Shown here piece after piece: positions 1 to 5,128 of a stretch of DNA of 6,362 nucleotides; the stretch's first letter is position 1; each line of letters starts with the position of its first letter. The DNA is taken from positions 1 through 6,362 of the forward strand of contig JBIOUF010000230.1 in NCBI GenBank assembly GCA_044866695.1, read 5' to 3'. Source of the stretch: JBIOUF01 sp044866695. Its GTDB lineage: Bacteria; Actinomycetota; Actinomycetes; Propionibacteriales; Nocardioidaceae. The translations under genes were made by a program, and so were the position numbers. The notes beneath the pieces are model-generated. The model had not been told where the DNA came from. It made no database searches and was given only the letters and a program-made list of their open reading frames with translations.

Positions 1-32
1 CCACACCAGTCACACCCCTTGGAATCACTCGT

Positions 33-58
33 CTAGGCGAGCCCGTCTCGAAATCACC
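33..58. repeat. Partial type A palindromic repeat (right half only)
   Basis: This stretch matches the right half of the 48 bp type A repeat found intact at 96-143, 344-391 and 6226-6273: it runs from CTAGGCGAGCCCG to CGAAATCACC, with one change (ATCACC for ACCACC). The left half (GGTGGTTGAGG...) is not recognisable upstream, so the copy is truncated or decayed and could not form the full hairpin. It sits with the other repeats in the gene-free stretch 1-415. I see no other feature in 1-32 or 59-95. Confidence 0.7.
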
Positions 59-95
59 GGCGTCCGCGGTTGAGATCCTGCGTCGGCGCCGTCCC

Positions 96-232
96 GGTGA
101 TTGAGGAGGGCGAGCCGCTAGGCGAGCCCGTCTCGAAACCACCGGCACCCGGGCTCAGACTCCGCCGTCCACACCAGGTCTCGAGACGCCTCCGCTACCG
201 CTCCGGCTCCTCGACCAGCGGGGGCGTCCGTC
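96..232. repeat. Composite repeat, left copy (type A + 33 bp spacer + type C)
   Basis: The unit has three parts. Type A (96-143) opens GGTGATTGAGGAG and closes CTCGAAACCACC. It is an imperfect palindrome: the outer arms pair, then GGGC-GA-GCC faces GGC-GA-GCCC around a GCTA loop, leaving tandem G/A mismatches. A 33 bp spacer (144-176) follows. Type C (177-221) opens GGTCTCGAGACG and closes CTCCTCGACCAGCGG. The same arrangement, in the same orientation and with the same spacer length, recurs at 6226-6362. I count about 11 mismatches over 137 bp. The repeat lies beyond the 3' end of the leftward operon. Its mechanism of spread is unknown and no transposase is present. Confidence 0.85.
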
Positions 233-260
233 CGGGCTGGGACCCTGCCAACGGTCACCG

Positions 261-305
261 GGTCTCGAGACGCCTCCGCTACCGCTCCGGCTCCTCGACC
301 AGCGG
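261..305. repeat. Type C palindromic repeat, second left copy
   Basis: This 45 bp copy is identical to the type C unit at 177-221, starting GGTCTCGAGACG and ending CTCGACCAGCGG. The stretch before it (about 231-260) resembles a diverged version of the 33 bp spacer before the first type C copy (shared CGGGCT and TCACC-like ends), so this may be a second composite unit that lost its type A part. The ends of type C match the reverse complement of type A ends (GGT-T/C-TCGAGACG at one end, CTCCTC-A/G-ACC at the other), so the two types look like one superfamily in opposite orientation. Confidence 0.8.
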
Positions 306-310
306 ACGCC

Positions 311-391
311 CGTGGTTGAGGAGGGCGAGCCTGCGAGCCGACCGGTGGTTGAGGAGGGCGAGCCGCTAGGCGAGCCCGTCTCGAAACCACC
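311..391. repeat. Short type B unit followed by a full type A palindromic repeat
   Basis: Positions 311-343 are a 33 bp unit that shares the left half of type A (GTGGTTGAGGAGGGCGAGCC) and then ends TGCGAGCCGACC. Positions 344-391 are a full 48 bp type A unit that can fold with GGTGGTT pairing to AACCACC. The same B-then-A order occurs at the right end of the window (6155-6273). The type A hairpin ends 25 bp after the stop codon of the universal stress protein gene, so it is well placed to end or protect the leftward operon's transcript. It lacks the T-run of a classical intrinsic terminator. Confidence 0.8.
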
Positions 392-415
392 ACCACGACT
401 GACGGCTCGACCGGA

Positions 416-814
416 TCAGCTCGGCGGCTTGACCACCAGGACCGGGATGTTGGCCTGGAGGATCACCGTCTGCGCGACGCTGCCCATCAGCGCCTTGCCG
501 ACCGGTGACCGGCGCCGGGCGCCGATCACCAGCAGCTCGGCGCCGACCTCGTCGGCGAGGTCCACCAGCTCACGACCCAGGTCGGGAGCGGTGGTCCGCA
601 GGTGCAGCTGCCACGGGACGCTCGGCTCGCTGCCCATGACCCGCTCGATCTCGTCGGAGATGCCGAGCTTGTACGCCTCCGCCTTGTCGTGGTCGATGTT
701 GTCCACGACGTGCAGGACCGCGAGGTCGGTCCCGCGGACCTTGGCCTCCTTCTCCGCCTGTGCCAGGGCGAGGCGGCTGGCCGGGGAGACCTGGTGGGCG
801 ACCGCGACGGTCAT
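416..814 (-). CDS. Small universal stress protein (UspA family), degenerate ATP site
   Basis: The 132-residue protein has the alternating strand/helix pattern of the Usp fold. It begins with a short strand (TVAVAHQ), has an internal LAVLHVVD strand, and ends LLVIGARRRSPVGKALMGSVAQTVI...IPVLVVKP, the typical Usp C-terminal half. ATP-binding Usp proteins carry an Asp after the first strand and a G-2x-G-9x-G-S/T loop. Here the first position is H/Q (HQVSPAS, residues 7-13) and the loop reads G98-A-R-R101-9x-G111-S112, so the second Gly is Arg. Nucleotide binding may therefore be weakened or lost. The start at 814 is preceded by a very strong GAGGAGGAGG ribosome binding site. The gene lies 28 bp after the ABC ATPase, so it is probably the last gene of the transporter operon. 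A role in tuning transporter activity is conceivable, since the Usp TeaD is known to act on a TRAP transporter. A general stress role is equally possible. Confidence 0.9.
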   Translation of the reverse strand: MTVAVAHQVSPASRLALAQAEKEAKVRGTDLAVLHVVDNIDHDKAEAYKLGISDEIERVMGSEPSVPWQLHLRTTAPDLGRELVDLADEVGAELLVIGARRRSPVGKALMGSVAQTVILQANIPVLVVKPPS

Positions 815-842
815 CTGGGTCCTCCTCCTCGGGTCGGCGCGG

Positions 843-1658
843 TCACCGCTGCAGCTCGTGGGTCAGCTCGGTGAGCTCGTCGCCGCCGGCCATCTGCCGG
901 GTCAGCTCGTCCAAGGACACCTCGCTGCGCTTCTTGTCCAGGACCGCCTGCCCCAGCTTCAGGATCACGAAGTGGTCGCCGACCATGTAGGCGTGGTGCG
1001 GGTTGTGGGTGATGAAGACGACCCCGAGACCGGCGTCGCGGGCCGCCGCGGTGTACTTCAGCACCACACCGGACTGCTTGACGCCGAGCGCGGCCGTGGG
1101 CTCGTCCAGGATCAGCACCCGCGCTCCGAAGTAGACCGCGCGGGCGATCGCGACGCACTGCCGCTGGCCGCCGGAGAGCTCGCCGATGGGCTGGTCGATG
1201 TCCTTGACGACGATGCCCATCTTGCGCAGCTCCTCGTCGGCGATGCGCTTCATGTCCTTCGTCTTCATCCCGGAGAACGGGATCTTCGACGTGGTCATCT
1301 CCGAGCCCAGGAAGAAGTTCCGCCACACCTCCATCAGAGGGACGACGGCGAGGTCCTGGTAGACCGTCGCGATGCCGTGGTCGAGAGCCGCGCGCGGGGA
1401 CGAGAAGTGGACCTCGTCCCCGTCCACCTTCAGCGTGCCCTCGTTGTGCGGGTGCAGGCCGGAGATGATCTTGATCAGGGTCGACTTCCCGGCGCCGTTG
1501 TCGCCGAGGACCCCGGTGACCTCTCCGGCGCGGACCGTCAGGTTGATCCCCTTGAGCGCGCGGATCGCCCCGTAGCTCTTGCCGACGTCGATCATCTCGA
1601 CGAGGGGCTCCCCCTCGTGCAGCTGCGGGTCGGCGTGCTCGGTGATGGTGTCGGTCAT
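843..1658 (-). CDS. Sugar/cyclitol ABC transporter ATP-binding protein (single-domain)
   Basis: This 271-residue cytoplasmic ATPase powers import through the neighbouring permease. All ABC motifs are intact: Walker A GDNGAGKST (52-60), Q-loop Gln101 (VYQDLAV), signature LSGGQ (161-165), Walker B VLILDEP (181-187) and H-loop His218 (FITHNP). The N-terminal extension of about 18 residues (MTDTITEHADPQLHEGEP) is hydrophilic. Many carbohydrate importers of this class (RbsA, MglA) use a fused double ATPase of about 500 residues. This one has a single domain, as in FrcA-type systems, and would act as a homodimer. The ATG at 1658 is two bases after the permease stop, and the ribosome binding site (AGGAAGG) lies inside the last permease codons, so translation is probably coupled. 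The substrate is inferred only from the adjacent IolE/IolG-like genes. Confidence 0.95.
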   Translation of the reverse strand: MTDTITEHADPQLHEGEPLVEMIDVGKSYGAIRALKGINLTVRAGEVTGVLGDNGAGKSTLIKIISGLHPHNEGTLKVDGDEVHFSSPRAALDHGIATVYQDLAVVPLMEVWRNFFLGSEMTTSKIPFSGMKTKDMKRIADEELRKMGIVVKDIDQPIGELSGGQRQCVAIARAVYFGARVLILDEPTAALGVKQSGVVLKYTAAARDAGLGVVFITHNPHHAYMVGDHFVILKLGQAVLDKKRSEVSLDELTRQMAGGDELTELTHELQR

Positions 1659-1660
1659 GG

Positions 1661-2743
1661 CTAGCCCACCTTCCTGGCGGTCGAGAGGTTCTTGACGTAG
1701 AGGTTGACCATGACCGCCAGCAGCAGCATCACGCCCAGGAAGGCGCGGAACCAGTTCGGGTCCCAGCCGGCGTAGACGATGCACAGGCTGGTCATGCCGA
1801 AGATGAACGAGCCGATGGCCACACCGATCGCGTTGCCGTACCCGCCGGTCAGCAGGGTGCCACCGACGACGGCCGCGATGATGTAGAGGAACTCGTTGCC
1901 GGGGCCGTTGCCGGCCTGCAGGGTGTTGAAGTTGTAGAGGTTGTGCATGCCCATGAACCAGGCCATGAACGCGACCGTCATGAACAGGCCGACCTTGACC
2001 CGCAGCACCGGCACGCCGACGGCTCGCGCGCTCGCGGCGTTGCCCCCGGAGGCGTAGATCCAGTTGCCCACCTTGGTGCGCAGCAGGACCCATGAGGAGA
2101 GCGCGACGAAGAGGACCCACCACAAGACGATGATGGAGATGCGCACCGACCCCACCTCGAAGCTGTGGGCGAAGACCGCGTTGAGCGAGCTGTACCCGTC
2201 CATCTGGTTGATGTTCGGGGTCGAGACCGCCCCGGTGACCAGCTTGGTGACGCCCAGGTTGGCGCCGGTCAGGATGAAGAAGGTGCCCAGGGTGATCAGG
2301 AAGCTGGCGATCCCGGTCTTCATCACGAGATAGCCGTTGATGAACCCGACGGCCAGCGCGAACACCAGCGACACCGCGGCCCCGACCCACAGGTTGATGC
2401 CCAGCTCGTAGCAGAACATCGAGTTGACCAGTCCGGCGGAGGTGACCATGACGCCGGCGGACAGGTCGAACTCGCCGCCGATCATCAGCATGCCGACGCC
2501 GACCGCCACGATGCCGATCGTCGCGCTCTGGTAGAGCACGGTGAGAAGTGAGTCGGCCGACCGGAACGGTGGAGCGACGATGAGGAAGAAGATGCCGATC
2601 ACGACTGCCGCGACGAGCGCCCCGATCTCGGGACGGGCCAGCAGCCGGTTCATGAACCCGAGCTGGACTCGGTTCGACGCCTCGGCATGGGCTCCGAGGG
2701 TCTGCTTCTCAGGGGTCTGCGGGGTCTGACTGGTCTGGCTCAT
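1661..2743 (-). CDS. Sugar/cyclitol ABC transporter permease (RbsC/FrcC-like)
   Basis: The protein has 360 residues and about ten predicted membrane segments (roughly 39-57, 70-90, 95-112, 118-140, 146-164, 202-222, 250-268, 285-305, 307-325 and 334-350), which fits the BPD_transp_2 permease family of ribose/xylose/inositol importers. Family hallmarks are GGEFDLSAG (89-97, the IGGxDLSVG loop), the cytoplasmic coupling region GGNAASARAVGV (233-244) and GGTLLTGGYG (294-303). The first 15 residues are polar with SQT/PQT repeats and are probably a cytoplasmic tail. The ATG at 2743 follows AGGGAG at good spacing. It lies 69 bp after the substrate-binding protein gene, with a strong hairpin in between (2768-2803), and 2 bp before the ATPase gene. 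A homodimer is expected because no second permease is present. Confidence 0.95.
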   Translation of the reverse strand: MSQTSQTPQTPEKQTLGAHAEASNRVQLGFMNRLLARPEIGALVAAVVIGIFFLIVAPPFRSADSLLTVLYQSATIGIVAVGVGMLMIGGEFDLSAGVMVTSAGLVNSMFCYELGINLWVGAAVSLVFALAVGFINGYLVMKTGIASFLITLGTFFILTGANLGVTKLVTGAVSTPNINQMDGYSSLNAVFAHSFEVGSVRISIIVLWWVLFVALSSWVLLRTKVGNWIYASGGNAASARAVGVPVLRVKVGLFMTVAFMAWFMGMHNLYNFNTLQAGNGPGNEFLYIIAAVVGGTLLTGGYGNAIGVAIGSFIFGMTSLCIVYAGWDPNWFRAFLGVMLLLAVMVNLYVKNLSTARKVG

Positions 2744-2767
2744 GGATGGCTCCCTGGTCGGGGTGGT

Positions 2768-2803
2768 GGGGGCCGTCCGGTCGACGCCGGCCGGACGGCC
2801 CCC
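2768..2803 (-). promoter_or_regulatory. Intercistronic hairpin between binding-protein and permease genes
   Basis: A perfect 13 bp inverted repeat (GGGGGCCGTCCGG at 2768-2780, CCGGACGGCCCCC at 2791-2803) with a 10-base loop lies 9 bp after the stop of the substrate-binding protein gene and 24 bp before the permease start. No T-run follows on the transcribed strand, so it is not a classical intrinsic terminator. Hairpins at this place in ABC operons commonly stabilise the upstream binding-protein message or cause partial termination, giving excess binding protein over membrane components. I infer that role here. Confidence 0.8.
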
Positions 2804-2812
2804 GCGGGTCCG

Positions 2813-3811
2813 CTAGCGGGTGTTCTTCTCGGCGAACGGGAGGATGACGTCGATGTTGTCGGCGTCGACGAACGACGGGCCGGTCAGCACGGGGCCACCA
2901 CCGCCCATGTCGTTGCCGTTCTTCAGGTTGAGGTACAGCGCGGTCACGGACATGTAGCCCTGTACGTAGGGCTGCTGGTCGATGGAGAACTCGATCTTGC
3001 CGTCCTTGATGTCCTGCGCGACGTCGGCGTTCAGGTCGAAGGTGATCAGCTTCGCGTCGCTGCCCGCGGCATCCATCGCCTTGAGCGCGTCGAGGGCGAT
3101 CGGGGCGCCCAGCGTGACGATGTAGTCGATCGACTTGTCCTCGGCCAGCTTGGCCTGCAGCGACGAGACCACAGCCCCGTCGTCGGCGCCGTTGACCTGG
3201 ATGTTCTCGGTGTCCGGGGCCTTGTCCTTCACGCCGGCGCATCGGGCCTCGAGGGCGACCGAGCCCTCTGCCTGGATCACGCACAGCGGGTGGGCGCCGC
3301 CGTCCGCGGCGATGCGCTCACCAGCCGCCTGGCCGGCGAGAGTCTCGTCGGACCCGAAGTACATCAGGGCACCGAGGTCCTTGTACTGGTCGATGCCGGA
3401 GTTGAACCCGACGACCGGGATGTCCGCGTCCGTCGCGTCCTTGACCGCGCCGGCGAGGGCGTCCGGCGTGACCAGCGTCGTGGCGATCCCGTCCACCTTG
3501 GAGTCGATGGCGTTCTGGATCAGCGTCGCCTGCTTGGCCGCCTGCGGGTCGTTGGAGTACTTCAGGTCGATCCCGTAGTTCTTCGCCGCCTGCTGGGCGC
3601 CTGCCTTGATCTTGTCCCAGAAGCTGTCGCCGGGCGTCTCGTGGGTGATCATCGCGATCGTGTACCCGGAGTTGTCCCCGGCGCCGCTTCCGCCGCCGCC
3701 GTCGTCCCCCTCGGTGTCCGGCTTGCCGCCCCCGCTGCAGGCGGAGACCGAGACGGCCAGCGCCGCGGCGAGAGCCAGCGCACTGACCTTGCGAGCTCGG
3801 GTCAGCTTCAT
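2813..3811 (-). CDS. Sugar/cyclitol ABC transporter substrate-binding lipoprotein
   Basis: The protein has 332 residues. A lipoprotein signal peptide has a basic start (MKLTRARK), a hydrophobic core (9-22) and lipobox VSAC, with Cys25 the predicted lipidated residue. A Gly/Asp-rich tether (26-49) follows, then a two-lobed sugar-binding domain of the periplasmic-binding-protein type 1 (RbsB/Peripla_BP_4) family. Matching motifs include THETPGDSFWDKIKAGAQQAA (57-76), VDGIATTLVTPDAL (106-119), IPVVGFNSG (131-139), YFGSDETLAGQAAGERI (151-167) and SIDQQPYVQGY (276-286). It would be anchored outside the membrane and deliver ligand to the permease. Two cysteines (177 and 191) in the exported domain could form a disulfide. 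The ATG at 3811 has an upstream AAAGGA site. It is the first gene of the leftward operon, behind a promoter/operator at about 3909-3953. The ligand is not proven; inositol or a related polyol is likely from context. Confidence 0.95.
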   Translation of the reverse strand: MKLTRARKVSALALAAALAVSVSACSGGGKPDTEGDDGGGGSGAGDNSGYTIAMITHETPGDSFWDKIKAGAQQAAKNYGIDLKYSNDPQAAKQATLIQNAIDSKVDGIATTLVTPDALAGAVKDATDADIPVVGFNSGIDQYKDLGALMYFGSDETLAGQAAGERIAADGGAHPLCVIQAEGSVALEARCAGVKDKAPDTENIQVNGADDGAVVSSLQAKLAEDKSIDYIVTLGAPIALDALKAMDAAGSDAKLITFDLNADVAQDIKDGKIEFSIDQQPYVQGYMSVTALYLNLKNGNDMGGGGPVLTGPSFVDADNIDVILPFAEKNTR

Positions 3812-3869
3812 GGTCGTGATGTCCTTTCGTCGTGCTGTGTCCGGGCCCGGGACGATGGTCCGCCGGGTG

Positions 3870-3899
3870 GACCCGCTCGGGTCGCCGGCTCGTGCCGGC
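3870..3899 (-). other. Two consecutive small hairpins in the binding-protein mRNA leader
   Basis: Two inverted repeats lie back to back in the presumed untranslated leader of the substrate-binding protein transcript. The first is GACCC/GGGTC around GCTC (3870-3883). The second is GCCGGC around TCGT (3884-3899). A 10 bp palindrome CCGGGCCCGG lies further downstream at 3841-3850. They fall just after the expected transcript start, so they may stabilise the 5' end. GC-rich DNA makes short palindromes common, so function is uncertain. Confidence 0.4.
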
Positions 3900-3908
3900 C
3901 GTCACACA

Positions 3909-3936
3909 GCCTTACCGAGCCAGGTTCTGCTGTCAA
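3909..3936 (-). promoter_or_regulatory. Predicted promoter of the leftward transporter operon
   Basis: On the minus strand a perfect TTGACA -35 hexamer (3936-3931) is followed after 16 bases by TAAGGC (3914-3909), a weak -10 candidate. Spacing 17 gives AAGGCT instead. The start would fall near 3902, leaving a leader of about 90 nt before the ATG at 3811. The -35 box is the outer end of the operator-like element at 3931-3953, so a bound repressor would block RNA polymerase. The -10 assignment is tentative. Confidence 0.55.
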
Positions 3937-3953
3937 GCATTTGTTCTGACATT
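3931..3953 (-). promoter_or_regulatory. Operator-like element 1 (IolR-like box plus -35)
   Basis: Read on the minus strand this is AA, then TGTCAG-A-ACAAA, three variable bases, then TTGACA. Ends TGTCA and TGACA form an inverted repeat with an 11-base spacer (3931-3951). The inner part on the plus strand (3942-3951, TGTTCTGACA) is a near-palindrome that fits 9 of 10 positions of the Corynebacterium IolR consensus KGWCHTRACA as I recall it. A direct repeat CATTTGT (3938-3944, 3950-3956) overlaps the site. The element matches site 2 (3991-4013) at 19 of 23 bases in opposite orientation. Confidence 0.6.
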
Positions 3954-3990
3954 TGTACCCGGCCACAGGGATGGTATGTACTGGCGTAGG

Positions 3991-4013
3991 AATGTCAGGA
4001 CAAAGTGTTGACA
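3991..4013 (+). promoter_or_regulatory. Operator-like element 2 (IolR-like box plus -35)
   Basis: Read on the plus strand this is AA, then TGTCAG-G-ACAAA, three variable bases, then TTGACA. It is the mirror partner of the element at 3931-3953. Positions 3993-4002 are TGTC-AG-GACA, a perfect inverted repeat that fits all ten positions of the recalled IolR consensus on the minus strand. The outer ends ATGTCA (3992-3997) and TGACAT (4009-4014) also form a perfect inverted repeat with 11 bases between. The last hexamer is the -35 box of the rightward operon, so repressor binding would compete with RNA polymerase. No regulator gene lies in the window. Confidence 0.65.
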
Positions 4014-4036
4014 TCGGTCGTCCTGGTGGGTTCGAT
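4008..4036 (+). promoter_or_regulatory. Predicted promoter of the rightward catabolic operon
   Basis: A perfect -35 hexamer TTGACA (4008-4013) is followed by a 17-base spacer and TTCGAT (4031-4036), a poor -10 that keeps the conserved first T and final AT. Transcription would start near 4043, giving a leader of about 97 nt before the ATG at 4140. The strong -35 with a weak -10 would suit a regulated promoter. Confidence 0.55.
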
Positions 4037-4091
4037 GGGCAGCACGCCGTACGACCGGCGCCTCGCCCACGAAACCACGCCGTCACGCCCC

Positions 4092-4124
4092 GCTCCGCGA
4101 GGCTCGCGCGCACGCGAGCGGAGC
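4092..4124 (+). other. Alternative hairpins just upstream of the IolE-like gene's ribosome binding site
   Basis: Two mutually exclusive stems can form in the leader. GCTCGCG (4102-4108) pairs perfectly with CGCGAGC (4113-4119) around a 4-base loop. GCTCCGC (4092-4098) pairs perfectly with GCGGAGC (4118-4124) around the region of the first. The ribosome binding site GGAAGGAGAG (4128-4137) starts only 4 bases after the outer stem. The structure could shape translation or transcript stability. I see no match to a known riboswitch. Confidence 0.45.
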
Positions 4125-4139
4125 AGTGGAAGGAGAGCC

Positions 4140-5063
4140 ATGTCCGACCTGTCCAAGCTCCGCCTCGGTACCGCCCCCGACTCCTGGGGCGTCTGGTTTC
4201 CCAGCGACCCGCACCAGGTGACCTGGGACGTCTACCTCGACGAGATCGCGCGGGTCGGCTACGTCTACACCGAGCTCGGGCCGCAGGGGTTCATGCCGCA
4301 GGACCCCGCCCAGCTGTGCGACGAGCTGGCCAAGCGCGACCTCACCGTCTGCGGCGGCACGGTCTTCGCCGGGCTGCACCGGGGCGCGGAGGCGCTCGAC
4401 CAGGCGAAGGCCGCCTTCGGCCGCGAGGCCAAACTCCTGGCCGCCGTCGGCGCGGAGTACCTGGTGCACCTGCCCGAGCAGTACACCGACCAGCACACGG
4501 GGCAGAGCACCGAGGGGGCCGACCTGGACCCCGAGCAGTGGAAGAACCTGGTCACCGGCACCGACGAGCTGGCCCGGTTCCTCCACGAGGAGCACGGGGT
4601 CAAGCTGGTGTTCCACCCGCACGTCGACACCCACGTGGACACCCAGGAGCGGATCGAGCGGTTCCTCTCGGACACGGACCCGCAGTACGTCAACCTCTGC
4701 CTGGACACCGGGCACATCGCCTACTGCGAGGGCGACAACATCGAGATCGTCCAGCGGTTCCCCGAGCGGATCACCTACGTCCACCTGAAGTCGGTCGACC
4801 CCAAGGTGCGGGCGCGCGCGCTGGCCGAGAGCATGCCGCTGTCGGAGTCGGTGAAGCTGGGGGTGATGTGCGAGCCGTGGGACGGCGAGCCGCACATGCC
4901 GCCGCTGCTGGAGGCCCTGGGCGAACTCGACCGCGAGATCTACACCGTCATCGAGCAGGACCTCTACCCGGTGGAGCCGGACATCCCGCTGCCCATCGGC
5001 GCGCGCACCGCCGGCTACTACGCCGGCTGCGGGCTCGGGCCGGTGCGGCGCTGGCCGTACTGA
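4140..5063 (+). CDS. TIM-barrel sugar phosphate isomerase/epimerase, IolE-like (probable inosose dehydratase)
   Basis: This 307-residue cytoplasmic protein belongs to the xylose-isomerase-like TIM-barrel (AP endonuclease 2) family. The start motif LRLGTAPDSWGVWFP (7-21) and the run CEPWDGE (244-250) match the layout of IolE-type inosose dehydratases. Candidate metal and active-site residues, as expected for the family, are Glu45 (TELG), His159 and His161 (VFHPH), Asp189 and His192 (CLDTGH), His215 (YVHLK) and Glu272 (VIEQD). IolE removes water from scyllo-inosose to give a trihydroxycyclohexane-dione. An epimerase or isomerase of another keto-sugar cannot be excluded. The ATG at 4140 has an excellent GGAAGGAG site. 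An in-frame upstream extension to about 4005 would run across the promoter and is rejected. The gene lies 65 bp before the dehydrogenase gene in the same operon. Confidence 0.9.
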   Translation: MSDLSKLRLGTAPDSWGVWFPSDPHQVTWDVYLDEIARVGYVYTELGPQGFMPQDPAQLCDELAKRDLTVCGGTVFAGLHRGAEALDQAKAAFGREAKLLAAVGAEYLVHLPEQYTDQHTGQSTEGADLDPEQWKNLVTGTDELARFLHEEHGVKLVFHPHVDTHVDTQERIERFLSDTDPQYVNLCLDTGHIAYCEGDNIEIVQRFPERITYVHLKSVDPKVRARALAESMPLSESVKLGVMCEPWDGEPHMPPLLEALGELDREIYTVIEQDLYPVEPDIPLPIGARTAGYYAGCGLGPVRRWPY

Positions 5064-5128
5064 GCCGTCCCGCACCCGGTCGTCGACCACGGACCATCCA
5101 CATCGCACAACAGGAGACGCGGCACACC

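Noticed and set aside
96..391. CRISPR array
   Set aside because: The repeats are of different types, with conserved rather than unique spacers and irregular spacing, and no cas genes are nearby.
70..396. Open frames on both strands in the left repeat region
   Set aside because: They are translations of the palindromic repeats with repeated peptides such as RLRYRSGSSTSG, and similar frames appear at the right-hand repeats. Nothing supports protein coding.
312..1664. 450-codon plus-strand open frame opposite the Usp and ATPase genes
   Set aside because: It is antisense to two well-supported genes, rich in Arg, Val, Asp and Leu without recognisable motifs, and starts inside a palindromic repeat.
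1659..2390. Long upstream extension of the ATPase frame to 515 codons
   Set aside because: The added part overlaps the permease gene in another frame and is low-complexity Arg/Gly/Gln sequence. The ATG at 1658 has its own ribosome binding site and a normal family N-terminus.
4005..4139. In-frame upstream extension of the IolE-like gene by about 45 codons
   Set aside because: It would begin inside operator element 2 and the -35 box, has no ribosome binding site, and its residues do not resemble the family N-terminus. The ATG at 4140 has a strong GGAAGGAG site and begins right before the conserved motif.
3953..5128. Long open frame running into iolG from upstream
   Set aside because: The extra part overlaps the IolE-like gene in another frame and is an Arg/Pro/Ala-rich shadow typical of GC-rich DNA. 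The true start at 5129 directly precedes the Rossmann motif.
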